Notes: generated by a model not told the origin, from the letters alone. Shown: positions 18,810 through 27,781, counted from the first letter of the stretch. The stretch: DNA of 64,000 nt from Shewanella woodyi ATCC 51908 (GCF_000019525.1 NC_010506.1:2790001-2854000); one strand, 5' to 3'. Made by a program: numbers and translations.

Positions 18810-19766
18810 CTAAATTTGAGCTTTTGGCGCTTCCCACATAACACCATCTCTTAGCATCGAGTTTAACGTTACAACCATCTTCCTGATACAGGCAATTATC
18901 GCCACTTTTTTCGGTTTTCCAGCAGCGACTAATCGCTGATAAGTTTGTTTGAAAACTGGGTTAGACTGAATTGCAGACATCATAGCCATGTATAAAACTG
19001 TTCTGACTTGATGCCTTCCTCCTTGAATTTTTCTTTGGCCTTTGAAACGGCCACTTTCCTTATTCATTGGTGCAACACCAACCAGTGAACTTGCTTCTTT
19101 GTTATTGATATATCCGAGTTCAGGGAGATTACTAATAATAGAAGCTGCGGCTATTTTACCTATCCCTTTCATGCTTTGTAGAATGATGTTTTTGGCTTGA
19201 TAGTCAGGGCATGACTCGATGAGTTTAATGATTTTAGCTTCAATCTTTTCTATCTGATTTTTAAAGGCTGTTAAGATAGGTTTTATTGTCATTGCTAGGT
19301 CTTTAGGCAGAATTTGAAGGCGGTTTTTCTCCATAGTTTGCATTGCCAAAATTTGGTTACGCCTTGAAACCAAATCGCTCATAGCCTGCATGATGCTGGG
19401 CTTTAAAGTAGATAGCTTAGGTTTAATTGCTTCACCATAATGAGCGATAAGTTTAGCGTCTAATTTGTCTGTTTTTGCGCGTTGACCAATCGCGCCAGCA
19501 AAACGTTTTATGTGTATAGGGTTGGCGATAACGAAGGGTAGATTGGCTTCAGCACAGGCCATGATAAATGGCATTTCTAGGCGACCTGTCGCTTCAATAA
19601 CAATACGTTTTGGTGTGTATTGTTTAATGCTGTTTACCGCATCCTTAATCCCTTTCTCATCGTTTTTAACGGTGAAAAAGATATCGAGTGGCCGAATATA
19701 AATGTCGAGCTGAAACTTGCCAGTATCGACACCTACGCTAATGTTTTGATTAGTTTTTGAATTCAT
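18810..19766 (-). CDS. IS110-family DEDD transposase/recombinase
   Basis: This 318-residue recombinase has an N-terminal RuvC-like DEDD domain: Asp14 (SVGVDTGKFQLD), Glu58 (RIVIEATG), Asp100 and Asp103 (AKTDKLDAKLIAHY). A coiled-coil middle section follows. The C-terminal Transposase_20-type domain has the helix-hairpin segment MKGIGKIAAASI and GVAPMNKESGRFKGQRKI, where Ser238 is the likely catalytic serine. All key residues are present, so the enzyme should be active. By analogy with IS621 it would use a bridge RNA made from the 5' non-coding end to choose donor and target DNA. Only one copy is in the window. Confidence 0.93.
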   Translation of the reverse strand: MNSKTNQNISVGVDTGKFQLDIYIRPLDIFFTVKNDEKGIKDAVNSIKQYTPKRIVIEATGRLEMPFIMACAEANLPFVIANPIHIKRFAGAIGQRAKTDKLDAKLIAHYGEAIKPKLSTLKPSIMQAMSDLVSRRNQILAMQTMEKNRLQILPKDLAMTIKPILTAFKNQIEKIEAKIIKLIESCPDYQAKNIILQSMKGIGKIAAASIISNLPELGYINNKEASSLVGVAPMNKESGRFKGQRKIQGGRHQVRTVLYMAMMSAIQSNPVFKQTYQRLVAAGKPKKVAIIACIRKMVVTLNSMLRDGVMWEAPKAQI

Positions 19767-19799
19767 AATAAGCTAACTCTTGCTTGCAAATGCGGGTTC

Positions 19800-19939
19800 G
19801 AGACCCAGTAGACTATTCGAGTGTTTTGCTTGGAGTCCTTTGTCGCGTTCTTTCTTGTTATCGGTCTCTCAATAGAGGAGCCATCGCTCAATCGAACTAC
19901 GACAAGGAAAGCTTTAGTTGCAGCTAAAGCCTGGGTCTC
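19800..19939 (-). ncRNA. Candidate bridge RNA of the IS110-family element
   Basis: Read on the transposase strand, a perfect 9-bp pairing (GAGACCCAG 19939-19931 / CTGGGTCTC 19808-19800) encloses the region. Inside are a 7-bp hairpin (GCTTTAG/CTAAAGC, 19930-19911) and a stem-loop closed by CTTTCCTTGT / ACAAGAAAG (19911-19902 with about 19858-19849). Target-like segments in that loop are GGCTCCT (19882-19876, one mismatch to the left half of the target, GGCTTCT) and TAACAAGAA (19860-19852, complementary to the right half). Further 3', TCCAAGCAAAA (19834-19824) and ATAGTCT (19816-19810) resemble the element's joined ends. The exact RNA ends are unknown. The structure is drawn by eye. Confidence 0.65.
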
Positions 19940-20956
19940 ACATTACCCGAAACAGGGAAGTATTTGTAAATTAGGTGAGTTTATTATCCATACAAGAAGC
20001 CTAATGAATTTAGAGGACAGCTTAGGGGTTGTACTATTTGAACGGTACAAAACTGGGGTAATACCGACACCATTTTGCAACTCAATCATTGAACAGTGCC
20101 AGCAAGTTCTGTACGAATTAGATGACATTAAGCACAATGCCAATATTTATAGGGGATTAGAAGAAGGGGAGTTAAAAATAGGGGTCGGTAGAGCTAGCAC
20201 AGGTCTGATTTGCCAGAATATTCTGCCAAAATTTGTTGCGGCTTACCCTAAAGTACAAGTTTCAATTATTGAAGGAACCCCTGAAGAACTTACTCTACGA
20301 TTACAACAACGCGAATTCGATTTTATCATTGCGGGTTTTGGTAGTTACGCCAATGTTGAGCAGATAAAAGTTTCTCGACTAAAATCGATTTCCTTGTCAA
20401 TTATTGTGAATAACGAACATCCTGTTAATAAACTACCAACTGTTACTTGGCAGGATTTGCTTCCTTACCCAATTATCGGTGCAACGAAGCTTTCTACCTC
20501 TAATCCCTTGTATAAGTTGTTTGAAAAGCTCACTAATAAAACCCCTTCACTACCATCGGTCATGTGCTCCGACTATCAAGCATTGAAAAATATAGTGTTA
20601 AGTTCGAATGCTTGGCTTATAGCGCCAACACCAATCTTTGAACGAGAAATAAAAGAGAAGCAATTAACTAGAATTGAACTATCAGTCAAAGAAATGGAAA
20701 TAGATTTATCTGTCATTGAACTGAGTAAAAGGCAGCGATCCCCCATGTCTGAGAAGTTTATCAGTTTATGTGAGGGATTCTTTTGCAACGAAAACCACAA
20801 TGAAGTAAACAACTAAAAGTTTTTACATAAATGGGGCGTTACCCAAGGTGCTTTTTTGGTGAGAGTGTGGTGGTTAGACTCTTTACGTTAAGGAGGGAGA
20901 GCAAAATTGATAGGCTACAAACTCATTAACCACTCTTAGCTATTGCTGAAACGAAA

Positions 20957-20982
20957 AAGGCCTAACATCTCTGCTAGGCCTT
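20957..20982 (-). terminator. Terminator of the tRNA-Ser gene
   Basis: AAGGCCTA / TAGGCCTT, an 8-bp perfect stem with a 10-base loop, is followed by TTTTCG when read on the minus strand. It lies 10 bp beyond the tRNA 3' end. Confidence 0.8.
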
Positions 20983-20992
20983 AATCTAAATA

Positions 20993-21083
20993 TGGCGGTG
21001 AGTTAGGGATTCGAACCCTAGATGGGCTATAAACCCATACACACTTTCCAGGCGTGCTCCTTCAGCCACTCAGACAACTCACC
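20993..21083 (-). tRNA. tRNA-Ser (anticodon GGA)
   Basis: Read on the minus strand, the 91 bases begin GGTGAGTTGTCTGAGTGGC and end CTAACTCACCGCCA, with the CCA encoded. The acceptor stem GGTGAGT/ACTCACC, the anticodon arm CACGCCTGGAAAGTGTG with GGA, a long variable arm (ATGGGTT/AGCCCAT) and the T arm GGTTCGAATCC are all present, as expected for a class II serine tRNA. It should decode UCC and UCU. Confidence 0.96.
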
Positions 21084-21155
21084 AATTTTATCACTATTAT
21101 TACGTGTTAGTTTCACGTTAAAACTGCTTTATCTCTATATAACATAGAGATAAGT

Positions 21156-21281
21156 TTGGAAATCGCTAACAAATCATTAAACTATGCTGACTGGCTTTCC
21201 CTGTTAACGGAGCCGTACTTTACGCAAAAGCCTGAAGATGGTCAAGCGATAAAACTGACATTTCAATCGTTTGCGTATTAG
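21156..21281 (+). other. Possible short reading frame or gene remnant
   Basis: A frame of 41 codons from TTG 21156 to TAG 21281 encodes a protein-like sequence (ANKSLNYADWLSLLTEPYF, then KPEDGQAIKLTFQSFAY). The start is weak and no good ribosome site is visible. It may be the end of a lost gene, or chance. It lies in the 240-bp gap between tRNA-Ser and cls. Confidence 0.25.
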
Positions 21282-21323
21282 ATAGTCAAATAGCGTTTAT
21301 TTAAAACGCTTTAGCAGTGTATT

Positions 21324-22781
21324 TTACAAGAGGGGGCTAAACATATAGAAAAACTGCTCAATGATCCTCTTATAAACGGGTCTTTTACGCCACCTTTCAT
21401 GTTCGAGCTGTGTCGAGTCATCTATATAGCTCTGTTGAAGTTGACTTAGCTTCTGAGTAAAAGCCAGATCGTCTACCGCCAAAGTGACTTCGTTATTTAG
21501 CCATAGACTGCGCATATCTAGGTTAACAGTGCCTATCAGACAGTGGTTTTGATCGATAACAACTGATTTAGTGTGTAAGAGTCCACCTTTAAAGCGGTAG
21601 ATCTTAACCCCTGCACTGAGCAGTTCACCGAAGAAGGAGCGGCTGGCCCATTTAACCATGGTTGAGTCATTTCTCTCTGGAATGATGAGCTCGACAATGA
21701 CGCCGCGCTGAGCTGCTGATGTTAATGCAAACATGAGATTTTCACTGGGAACAAAGTAGGGGGTCGTGATAACGATTTTTGATTTTGCCTGATAGATACT
21801 TAGTAGCAACACCTGATGAATAATCTCTGAGGGCATCCCAGGTCCCGAAGGGATCACCTGCAGCATATCAATAGGGTGATCAGCATTTAACTTGATGCAC
21901 TCTGGGGCTTCTGGCAGCTGCCTGTGATTGGTTTCGACTTCCCAGTCCCAGCTATTAATCGTGTTGAGCACAGGCACGTTCGAGCCTGTAATTCGCACCA
22001 TCACATCGACCCACTGTCCAACATGGGCATTTTGTTTGAAAAAGGCTGGATCGACCAAGTTCATTGAGCCTGTATAGCCTATTTGATTATCAATGATGAC
22101 AATTTTACGGTGCATCCTAAGGTCTAAACGTCTGAAGAACATTCTAAGCGGGGATACAACCAGAGCCTCTGTCACCTCTATACCACTTTGTTTAAACTGT
22201 TTTGGCCAATGGCTCTTAAAGAACTGCCGACTTCCTGCTGCGTCCAGTAATAGCTTAATCTCAACGCCTCGCTTTGCCGCATCAATCAAGGCTTGTGCTA
22301 CTTTGTCAGCTAAACCGCCAGGGTGCCAGATATAAAATTCGAGATTAATTGAGCTTTGAGCTCCCTCGATATCAGCGATTAACGAATGTAAGATCTGTTG
22401 TGGACTGGATTGAAGTTCCAGTTGATTATTGCCTAAAGAGGGGATCCCTAACCTTTGTTCACACAACGAACTAATGGAGTGGCCATACTCGGTTAACTCT
22501 TTAGGTCGGTATTGGCGAAATTGGTAGAGATCAGCGAACCATTTCCTGTAGGGGGCATACATCAATTTAGCTCTATTTTCTCGAGCTTTTCCCCAGTTCT
22601 GTTCCCCAATAAGTAGGTAACCTAATACGCCAAAGAAAGGCACGAAATAGATAACCATCATCCACGCCAACGATACGCCAATGCTGCGGCGTTTGATAAT
22701 AACTCTAATCACCACACCAGCGGCAATTAACCAGTATGCAAATAAACCCACTAAGGTTAAAATTTGATAAAAATCTTCCAT
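21324..22781 (-). CDS. cls: Cardiolipin synthase
   Basis: The enzyme condenses two phosphatidylglycerols to cardiolipin in the inner membrane. The 485-residue protein has two N-terminal transmembrane helices (about 5-27 and 38-57, the latter containing LAWMMVIYFVPFFGVLGYL). Two phospholipase D motifs follow: HRKIVIIDNQIGYTGSMN and HTKSVVIDQNHCLIGTVN. The length and layout match ClsA. It is transcribed away from the yafD-like gene. Its stop lies 40 bp from the possible remnant at 21281. Confidence 0.93.
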   Translation of the reverse strand: MEDFYQILTLVGLFAYWLIAAGVVIRVIIKRRSIGVSLAWMMVIYFVPFFGVLGYLLIGEQNWGKARENRAKLMYAPYRKWFADLYQFRQYRPKELTEYGHSISSLCEQRLGIPSLGNNQLELQSSPQQILHSLIADIEGAQSSINLEFYIWHPGGLADKVAQALIDAAKRGVEIKLLLDAAGSRQFFKSHWPKQFKQSGIEVTEALVVSPLRMFFRRLDLRMHRKIVIIDNQIGYTGSMNLVDPAFFKQNAHVGQWVDVMVRITGSNVPVLNTINSWDWEVETNHRQLPEAPECIKLNADHPIDMLQVIPSGPGMPSEIIHQVLLLSIYQAKSKIVITTPYFVPSENLMFALTSAAQRGVIVELIIPERNDSTMVKWASRSFFGELLSAGVKIYRFKGGLLHTKSVVIDQNHCLIGTVNLDMRSLWLNNEVTLAVDDLAFTQKLSQLQQSYIDDSTQLEHERWRKRPVYKRIIEQFFYMFSPLL

Positions 22782-22962
22782 ATTCTCTGCTTGAGGTTAG
22801 TATTTAAACCACGATGAAATTAAGCGTCTAGTGTGCATTGTTTTTCGATATTAATACAGGTAGATATTGTCACTAGACTTGAACTAATTCAGCATGGCTA
22901 ATGCTTTGTTATATTGCTAGCGCAATAAGCTCAGTCTAAAGTTATATAAATGGGTAACTATA

Positions 22963-23820
22963 TTGAAATTAAGTGTTAAAACGATACTTGCCTTAGTCAT
23001 GGGTTTGTCATTTAGCGCCGTGACTTATGTTTATGTTGTTAATGAGGCGAATGGAGAGAGTCAGATCATGAACAGTGCAAGTTTACCCTTGTTTCTATCC
23101 CAATGTGTTGAGAAGTCTGTGAGTACTCCATTAGATCTGGAGGGAAGGCTCAACGTGGCGGTTTGGAATCTCTATAAACAGCAAAAATCTGGCTGGGACT
23201 CTGTGTTAACTGAACTTGTATCTAGTAACGAGCTCGTGTTGTTGCAAGAGGCTAAGTTATCAAAGAACTTAGCTCAATTTATAATAAACAATAGCCAGCA
23301 GGTATTGATGGCCAAAGCCTTTAAGGTTTTCAAAACACCAATCGGCGTGATGAACTTGGCCAATGTGCAAGCAGAGTCTGCTTGTGCTTATCATGCAACT
23401 GAGCCTTGGATCCGCTTTGCCAAATCTGCGTTGGTTTCACAATACCTATTATCCAATGGCGAAAACTTGATGGTAGTGAATCTGCATGGGATCAATTTTG
23501 ATTGGCGCTTAAAAGCTTATCGTTCTCAATTTGCACTGTTAGCTGAGCAAATAAGTGTACACACGGGTCCAGTAATCATGGCTGGTGACTTTAATACATG
23601 GCGACAAGGCCGCTTAGATGTGGTTGGCGAGTTTGCGACAAAATTAGGATTACAAGAAGCAAGCTATGAGACAGATAACCGTAACCGCGTATTTGGTAAG
23701 GCACTGGATCACCTTTATTATCGAGGTCTTAAGTTACAAAAGGCTCACTCCAATACGACTGAGGCCTCAGATCATAATCCGATACAAGCAAGCTTTACCT
23801 TGATTGAAAAGCGTGTTTAA
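22963..23820 (+). CDS. Endonuclease/exonuclease/phosphatase-family protein, YafD-like
   Basis: The 285-residue protein has a hydrophobic N-terminal segment (about 5-27), so it is likely exported or anchored, and an EEP-family catalytic domain. Motifs are VAVWNLYKQQKSGWDSVL, LVLLQEAKLS (metal Glu), MVVNLHGINFDWRL, GPVIMAGDFNTW (Asp and Asn) and TEASDHNPI (Asp-His). These match E. coli YafD closely in order and wording. The function of YafD is poorly known; the fold suggests a metal-dependent phosphodiesterase. The start is TTG 22963 because the nearby ATG (22950) is out of frame. No clear ribosome site is visible. Confidence 0.85.
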   Translation: MKLSVKTILALVMGLSFSAVTYVYVVNEANGESQIMNSASLPLFLSQCVEKSVSTPLDLEGRLNVAVWNLYKQQKSGWDSVLTELVSSNELVLLQEAKLSKNLAQFIINNSQQVLMAKAFKVFKTPIGVMNLANVQAESACAYHATEPWIRFAKSALVSQYLLSNGENLMVVNLHGINFDWRLKAYRSQFALLAEQISVHTGPVIMAGDFNTWRQGRLDVVGEFATKLGLQEASYETDNRNRVFGKALDHLYYRGLKLQKAHSNTTEASDHNPIQASFTLIEKRV

Positions 23821-23879
23821 CCCTGTATCAACTCTCTTAATATCATTATCCATTGTCGCCATTTAAGGTAGGTTTATTC

Positions 23880-25817
23880 ATGCAGCAGTTATTGCAATCC
23901 CATTTCGGTTTCAGTGAGTTTAGACCCGGTCAAGAACAGGTCGTTCGTGCCATACTCGATGGCCATAGCGCTGCCGCTATATTTCCAACGGGTTCGGGTA
24001 AATCACTCTGCTATCAACTGCCCGCCCTGTGTTTACCTCATTTGACCATCGTTGTGTCGCCACTGCTTGCCTTGATACAAGATCAGATAAGCTTTCTCAA
24101 TAGCAAAGGTATCGCTGCAGCGAGTATCGATTCGACCCAAAGTCGAGAGGAAACCAATGAGGTGATGGCAGGTGTTAGAGCTGGTGTGATAAAGATCTTA
24201 ATGATCTCTGTTGAGCGGCTCAATAACGAACGCTTTAGACAGTTTATTGCCGGAGTACCCATTTCGCTATTAGTGGTCGATGAAGCCCACTGTATCTCTG
24301 AGTGGGGACATAACTTTCGTCCAGATTACCTAAAGTTGCCCAGTTATCAGCAAGCATTGAACATCCCGCAAACCTTACTGTTAACAGCCACGGCAACCTC
24401 CAAAGTCATAGAGGATATGGGAAGTAAGTTTGGCATTAAACCTGAGCATATCACCTTAACGGGTTTCTACCGACCTAACTTACACTTAGGAGTTAAAGGA
24501 CTGAGCAGTACAGATAAACTTGATTATCTCTCCACTTGGTTACAAACACGGCAGTTAAGCTCTGGGATCATCTATGTCACGCTGCAGCAGACTGCCGAGA
24601 AGGTTGCTGAGCAACTAAAAGCAAGAGGTATATCGGCAAAAGCCTATCATGCAGGCATGACATCTGAGGTGCGTCATGCTATTCAGCATCAGTTTATGTC
24701 AGGAGAGCAGGGCATTATTGTCGCTACAATCGCCTTTGGTATGGGGATAGATAAAAGCGATATTCGTTTTGTGGTGCATTATGATCTGCCAAAATCTATT
24801 GAAAACTACGCACAGGAGATTGGTAGGGCTGGGCGTGACGGTGGAGACTCTGAGTGTTTGGTGCTGGCCAACGGGGATAATCTCAGTACATTAGAGAACT
24901 TTGTCTATGGAGACACCCCAGAACCGTCAGGGATTGGGATAGTCCTTAATGAGATAAAAAAAGCTGCTTTTGAGCATAGGAGCTCGCAATTACCTCAATG
25001 GGAGCTGGTGTTAAATAGTCTCTCTAATCAATCCAATATTCGCCCGTTATCCCTTAAAACCTTGCTGGTGTATCTGGAGCTTCTTAATGTCATCAAGCCT
25101 ACCTATAGCTACTTTGCCGAGTATAAATTTAAGTTTCTTCTTCCTGAAGCAGAAGTGATTGAGTATTTTACCGCTGAGAGACGAGACTTTATTCGCGCTA
25201 TTTTTACCACTGCGGACAGGGCAAAAATTTGGTCGAGTGTGAACTTTGATTCACTGAATCAAACTTATGCCAGCGACAGACAAAGAGTTTTAAAAGCGAT
25301 CAATTACCTTGATGAAAAAGGGATGATTGAGTTGCAATCAAAGCAGATGACTCAGGTTTATCAGATTGTTAATAGTGAGTTTGAACTCAAGGAGCTAACT
25401 GCGAAATTATCTAAGCGCTTTTTAAACAAAGAAGCCAGTGAAGTGGCGAGGATCAATCATCTGGTTGAGCTGTTTACTTCGCCAAACTGCTTGAGTCGCC
25501 AACTTGCTCATTATTTTTCAGATGATCAAATGACACAAGATTGTGGTGTCTGCACCGCTTGTCGTGGCGAGCGGGCAATACTTCCTCCACCTCCTTACTT
25601 AACACCGCTTGAAGAGCATGACTTTAACCAAGTTTGCGCTGATGTTGTCGCTAAGCTTGGTACTGCATGTACACCTGTTTTGGTGGCACGCTTCCTTTGT
25701 GGGCTCACTACCCCCTTGTTTACCAAGTTAAAGCTTAGATCTGCTAAAGGCTATGCTCAGTTTGAGCGATACCGATTTTCTGATGTAAAGCTATGGGTAA
25801 CCCAAGGGCTAAAATAG
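23880..25817 (+). CDS. RecQ-family ATP-dependent DNA helicase
   Basis: This superfamily 2 3'-to-5' DNA helicase has about 645 residues. The Q-motif region FGFSEFRPGQEQVVRAIL, Walker A FPTGSGKSLCYQ, Walker B VVDEAHCISEWGHNF, motif III LLLTATATSK and motif VI QEIGRAGRDG are present. A zinc-binding cysteine cluster ends with CGVCTACRGE at about 565-575. A winged-helix-like tail follows, but I see no HRDC domain, so this is probably a paralogue and not the housekeeping RecQ. ATG 23880 is chosen because AAGGTAGG lies about 7 bases upstream; an in-frame TTG at 23853 is less likely. Confidence 0.9.
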   Translation: MQQLLQSHFGFSEFRPGQEQVVRAILDGHSAAAIFPTGSGKSLCYQLPALCLPHLTIVVSPLLALIQDQISFLNSKGIAAASIDSTQSREETNEVMAGVRAGVIKILMISVERLNNERFRQFIAGVPISLLVVDEAHCISEWGHNFRPDYLKLPSYQQALNIPQTLLLTATATSKVIEDMGSKFGIKPEHITLTGFYRPNLHLGVKGLSSTDKLDYLSTWLQTRQLSSGIIYVTLQQTAEKVAEQLKARGISAKAYHAGMTSEVRHAIQHQFMSGEQGIIVATIAFGMGIDKSDIRFVVHYDLPKSIENYAQEIGRAGRDGGDSECLVLANGDNLSTLENFVYGDTPEPSGIGIVLNEIKKAAFEHRSSQLPQWELVLNSLSNQSNIRPLSLKTLLVYLELLNVIKPTYSYFAEYKFKFLLPEAEVIEYFTAERRDFIRAIFTTADRAKIWSSVNFDSLNQTYASDRQRVLKAINYLDEKGMIELQSKQMTQVYQIVNSEFELKELTAKLSKRFLNKEASEVARINHLVELFTSPNCLSRQLAHYFSDDQMTQDCGVCTACRGERAILPPPPYLTPLEEHDFNQVCADVVAKLGTACTPVLVARFLCGLTTPLFTKLKLRSAKGYAQFERYRFSDVKLWVTQGLK

Positions 25818-25937
25818 ATGTAACGCTATGTTTCTGACTCGCTGCAGATGCTGAAAAATTTTATAAGACGTGGTTAACTAGGCCGCGAAAAAGAATCAAA
25901 ACTAATAAAAAATAAAAACAATGAACTGGAATTAGAT

Positions 25938-27713
25938 ATGAAAAAAGCAACATTATCACTGGTGGTTGGATTAGCGCTTACGGGGTTGACTGGGTGCCAG
26001 ACTCAGGAAAGTACTCAGCAAACAGATGTAAAAAGTGTGACTCAACAGCAGATGAGCTTTAACCAATTTTCTCAACAGTTTGTGAGTGACTTCTGGAAAG
26101 AGTCTCCCACGTGGGCGCTCTACAGTGGATATCACAAGTATGATGGTATCTTAAAGATCCCAAATAAAGAGAATCGTCAGGCATCGATACTCTTTAATGA
26201 ACAACAACTGGCAAAATTGGCCCAGTTTGATACAGATAAACTCTCTGCAAACGAGCTCATAGATTACCGTTTAATTGAGAATTTGCTTAAGCGTAACCTA
26301 TGGGAGATCACGACCTTTAAGTCTTGGCAGTGGAATCCAAGCGCTTACAATGTCGCCGGTGGTTTTGCACAGCTGATTAATGAGGACTTTGCCCCATTTG
26401 ATGCCCGTCTTCGTTCAGTCTTGGCACGTATGGAAAATGTTCCAGCCTTTTATGAAGCAGCGCGCCACAATATCCATAATCCAACCTTAGAGCATACTCA
26501 ATTAGCTCAGATGCAAAATCAGGGAGCTTTCTCGGTGTTCTCTGAAGATCTATTAGATAGCGCCAAAAACTCAGGGCTAACAACTGCAGAGAAAAAACTG
26601 TTTGAACAGCGGTTTAATGCATCAACAAAAGCGATAAAAGCTCACATTGACTGGTTAGCAGCGCTGGCGGCAAAACTTGAAAAAGAGGGCGCGCGTAGTT
26701 TCAGAATTGGTGAAGAGCGCTATGAAGAGAAGTTTGCTTTCGATATTCAAGCGGGCATGAGTGGTAAAGCTCTCTATGAGAAAGCCTTAGCAGATAAGCT
26801 GCGTGTGCAAACTGAGATGGCTAAAATCACCACTCAACTTTGGTCGAAATACTTCGATACTCCACAGCCAAAAGATCAGAATAAAGCAACCCGTCAACTG
26901 ATAGATAAACTTTCTGCCAAACATGTTAAACGCGAAGATTTTGTCGATGAGGTGAGAGCCCAAATACCTGAGTTGGTTAAGTTCGTTAATGAGAAAAACT
27001 TGGTCACACTTAACCCTGAGAAACCATTGGTCGTACGGGAAACTCCGGCTTATATGCGAGGCTTTGCTGGTGCATCAATCAGTGCGCCAGGACCTTATGA
27101 GAAGTCGAGTAACACTTACTACAATGTAACTCCCCTCGATGCCATGGATGCGGAGTCTGCTGAAAGTTACCTTCGTGAGTACAATCACTGGATCTTACAA
27201 GTGCTTAATATCCATGAAGCCATTCCTGGGCACTACACGCAGCTCGTTTACTCAAATGAATCACCGAGCATGATCAAGAGCTTGTTTGGTAATGGCGCTA
27301 TGATTGAAGGCTGGGCAGTCTATACAGAACGTATGATGCTTGAAGAGGGCTACGGTGATTTTGAGCCTGAAATGTGGTTAATGTATTACAAGTGGAACCT
27401 GAGAGTTATTGCCAATACGCTACTTGATTACAGCATTCAGGTTAAAGGGATGACTGAAGAGCAAGCGTTAGACCTGATGGTGAATGAAGCGTTTCAACAA
27501 CAGGCAGAAGCTGAAGGCAAGTGGCGTAGAGCAACATTGAGCCAAGTTCAGCTTACTAGCTACTATTCAGGCTATCGTGAGATCTATGATTTCAGAGAGG
27601 AGTTGAAGGGGATTGAAGGTGATAATTTTGATCTTAAAACTTTCCACGAGCAGTTCCTAAGCTATGGCAGCGCGCCGGTTAAGTATGTACGTCAACTTAT
27701 GTTAGAGAAGTAA
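25938..27713 (+). CDS. DUF885-family lipoprotein, putative metallopeptidase
   Basis: The 591-residue protein begins with a lipoprotein signal (LALTGLTGC, Cys at about residue 20). The mature protein is mostly helical and carries HEAIPGHYTQ (about residue 430), an HExxPGH-type zinc site typical of the DUF885 family, with a downstream glutamate region GNGAMIEGWAVYTERM. Family members are thought to act as metallocarboxypeptidases on peptides. The likely location is the inner or outer membrane facing the periplasm. It is a single gene with its own terminator. Confidence 0.88.
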   Translation: MKKATLSLVVGLALTGLTGCQTQESTQQTDVKSVTQQQMSFNQFSQQFVSDFWKESPTWALYSGYHKYDGILKIPNKENRQASILFNEQQLAKLAQFDTDKLSANELIDYRLIENLLKRNLWEITTFKSWQWNPSAYNVAGGFAQLINEDFAPFDARLRSVLARMENVPAFYEAARHNIHNPTLEHTQLAQMQNQGAFSVFSEDLLDSAKNSGLTTAEKKLFEQRFNASTKAIKAHIDWLAALAAKLEKEGARSFRIGEERYEEKFAFDIQAGMSGKALYEKALADKLRVQTEMAKITTQLWSKYFDTPQPKDQNKATRQLIDKLSAKHVKREDFVDEVRAQIPELVKFVNEKNLVTLNPEKPLVVRETPAYMRGFAGASISAPGPYEKSSNTYYNVTPLDAMDAESAESYLREYNHWILQVLNIHEAIPGHYTQLVYSNESPSMIKSLFGNGAMIEGWAVYTERMMLEEGYGDFEPEMWLMYYKWNLRVIANTLLDYSIQVKGMTEEQALDLMVNEAFQQQAEAEGKWRRATLSQVQLTSYYSGYREIYDFREELKGIEGDNFDLKTFHEQFLSYGSAPVKYVRQLMLEK

Positions 27714-27755
27714 TGTTGAGCCATATCTTCTGACACTTTGTCAGTCACTTTCACT

Positions 27756-27781
27756 AAAGCCAGACTCGTTCTGGCTTTTTT
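27756..27781 (+). terminator. Terminator after the DUF885 gene
   Basis: AAAGCCAG pairs with CTGGCTTT across a short loop, followed by a T-run, about 43 bp after the stop. Confidence 0.9.

Larger units (their letters stand above)
18792..19996 (-). mobile_element. IS110-family insertion sequence (about 1.2 kb)
   Basis: The boundaries come from rejoining the interrupted lysR gene; they are uncertain within ACAAGA, which occurs at both junctions (18787-18792 and 19992-19997). The element has one transposase gene, about 225 bp of non-coding DNA on the 5' side of it, and under 20 bp on the 3' side. That layout is typical of the IS110 group rather than the IS1111 group. Read on the transposase strand, both junctions share TCTTGT, containing a CT dinucleotide, the core known for IS621. 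Joined ends would read CCATAGTCTCTTGTATGG, with CCATA/TATGG as a short inverted repeat. Confidence 0.9.
18688..20816 (+). pseudogene. LysR-type regulator split by an IS110-family element
   Basis: The 5' part (18688-18792) encodes 35 residues of a LysR helix-turn-helix ending SQSALTR. The 3' part (19998-20816) continues in the same frame with SLMNLEDSLGVVLFERYKTG and a full effector-binding domain. Joining the two gives a 307-residue protein, a normal LysR length, with nothing lost. The insertion is therefore clean and probably recent. The gene is divergent from the broken TonB receptor with about 120 bp between starts, so it likely once regulated that receptor and perhaps the hydrolases. The apparent open frame from 19821 into 19997 is read from insertion-sequence DNA and is not a real start. 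Confidence 0.92.

Noticed and set aside
19821..19997. Upstream part of the long open frame that ends at 20816
   Set aside because: It is read from insertion-sequence DNA on the strand opposite the transposase. True LysR sequence starts only at 19998.
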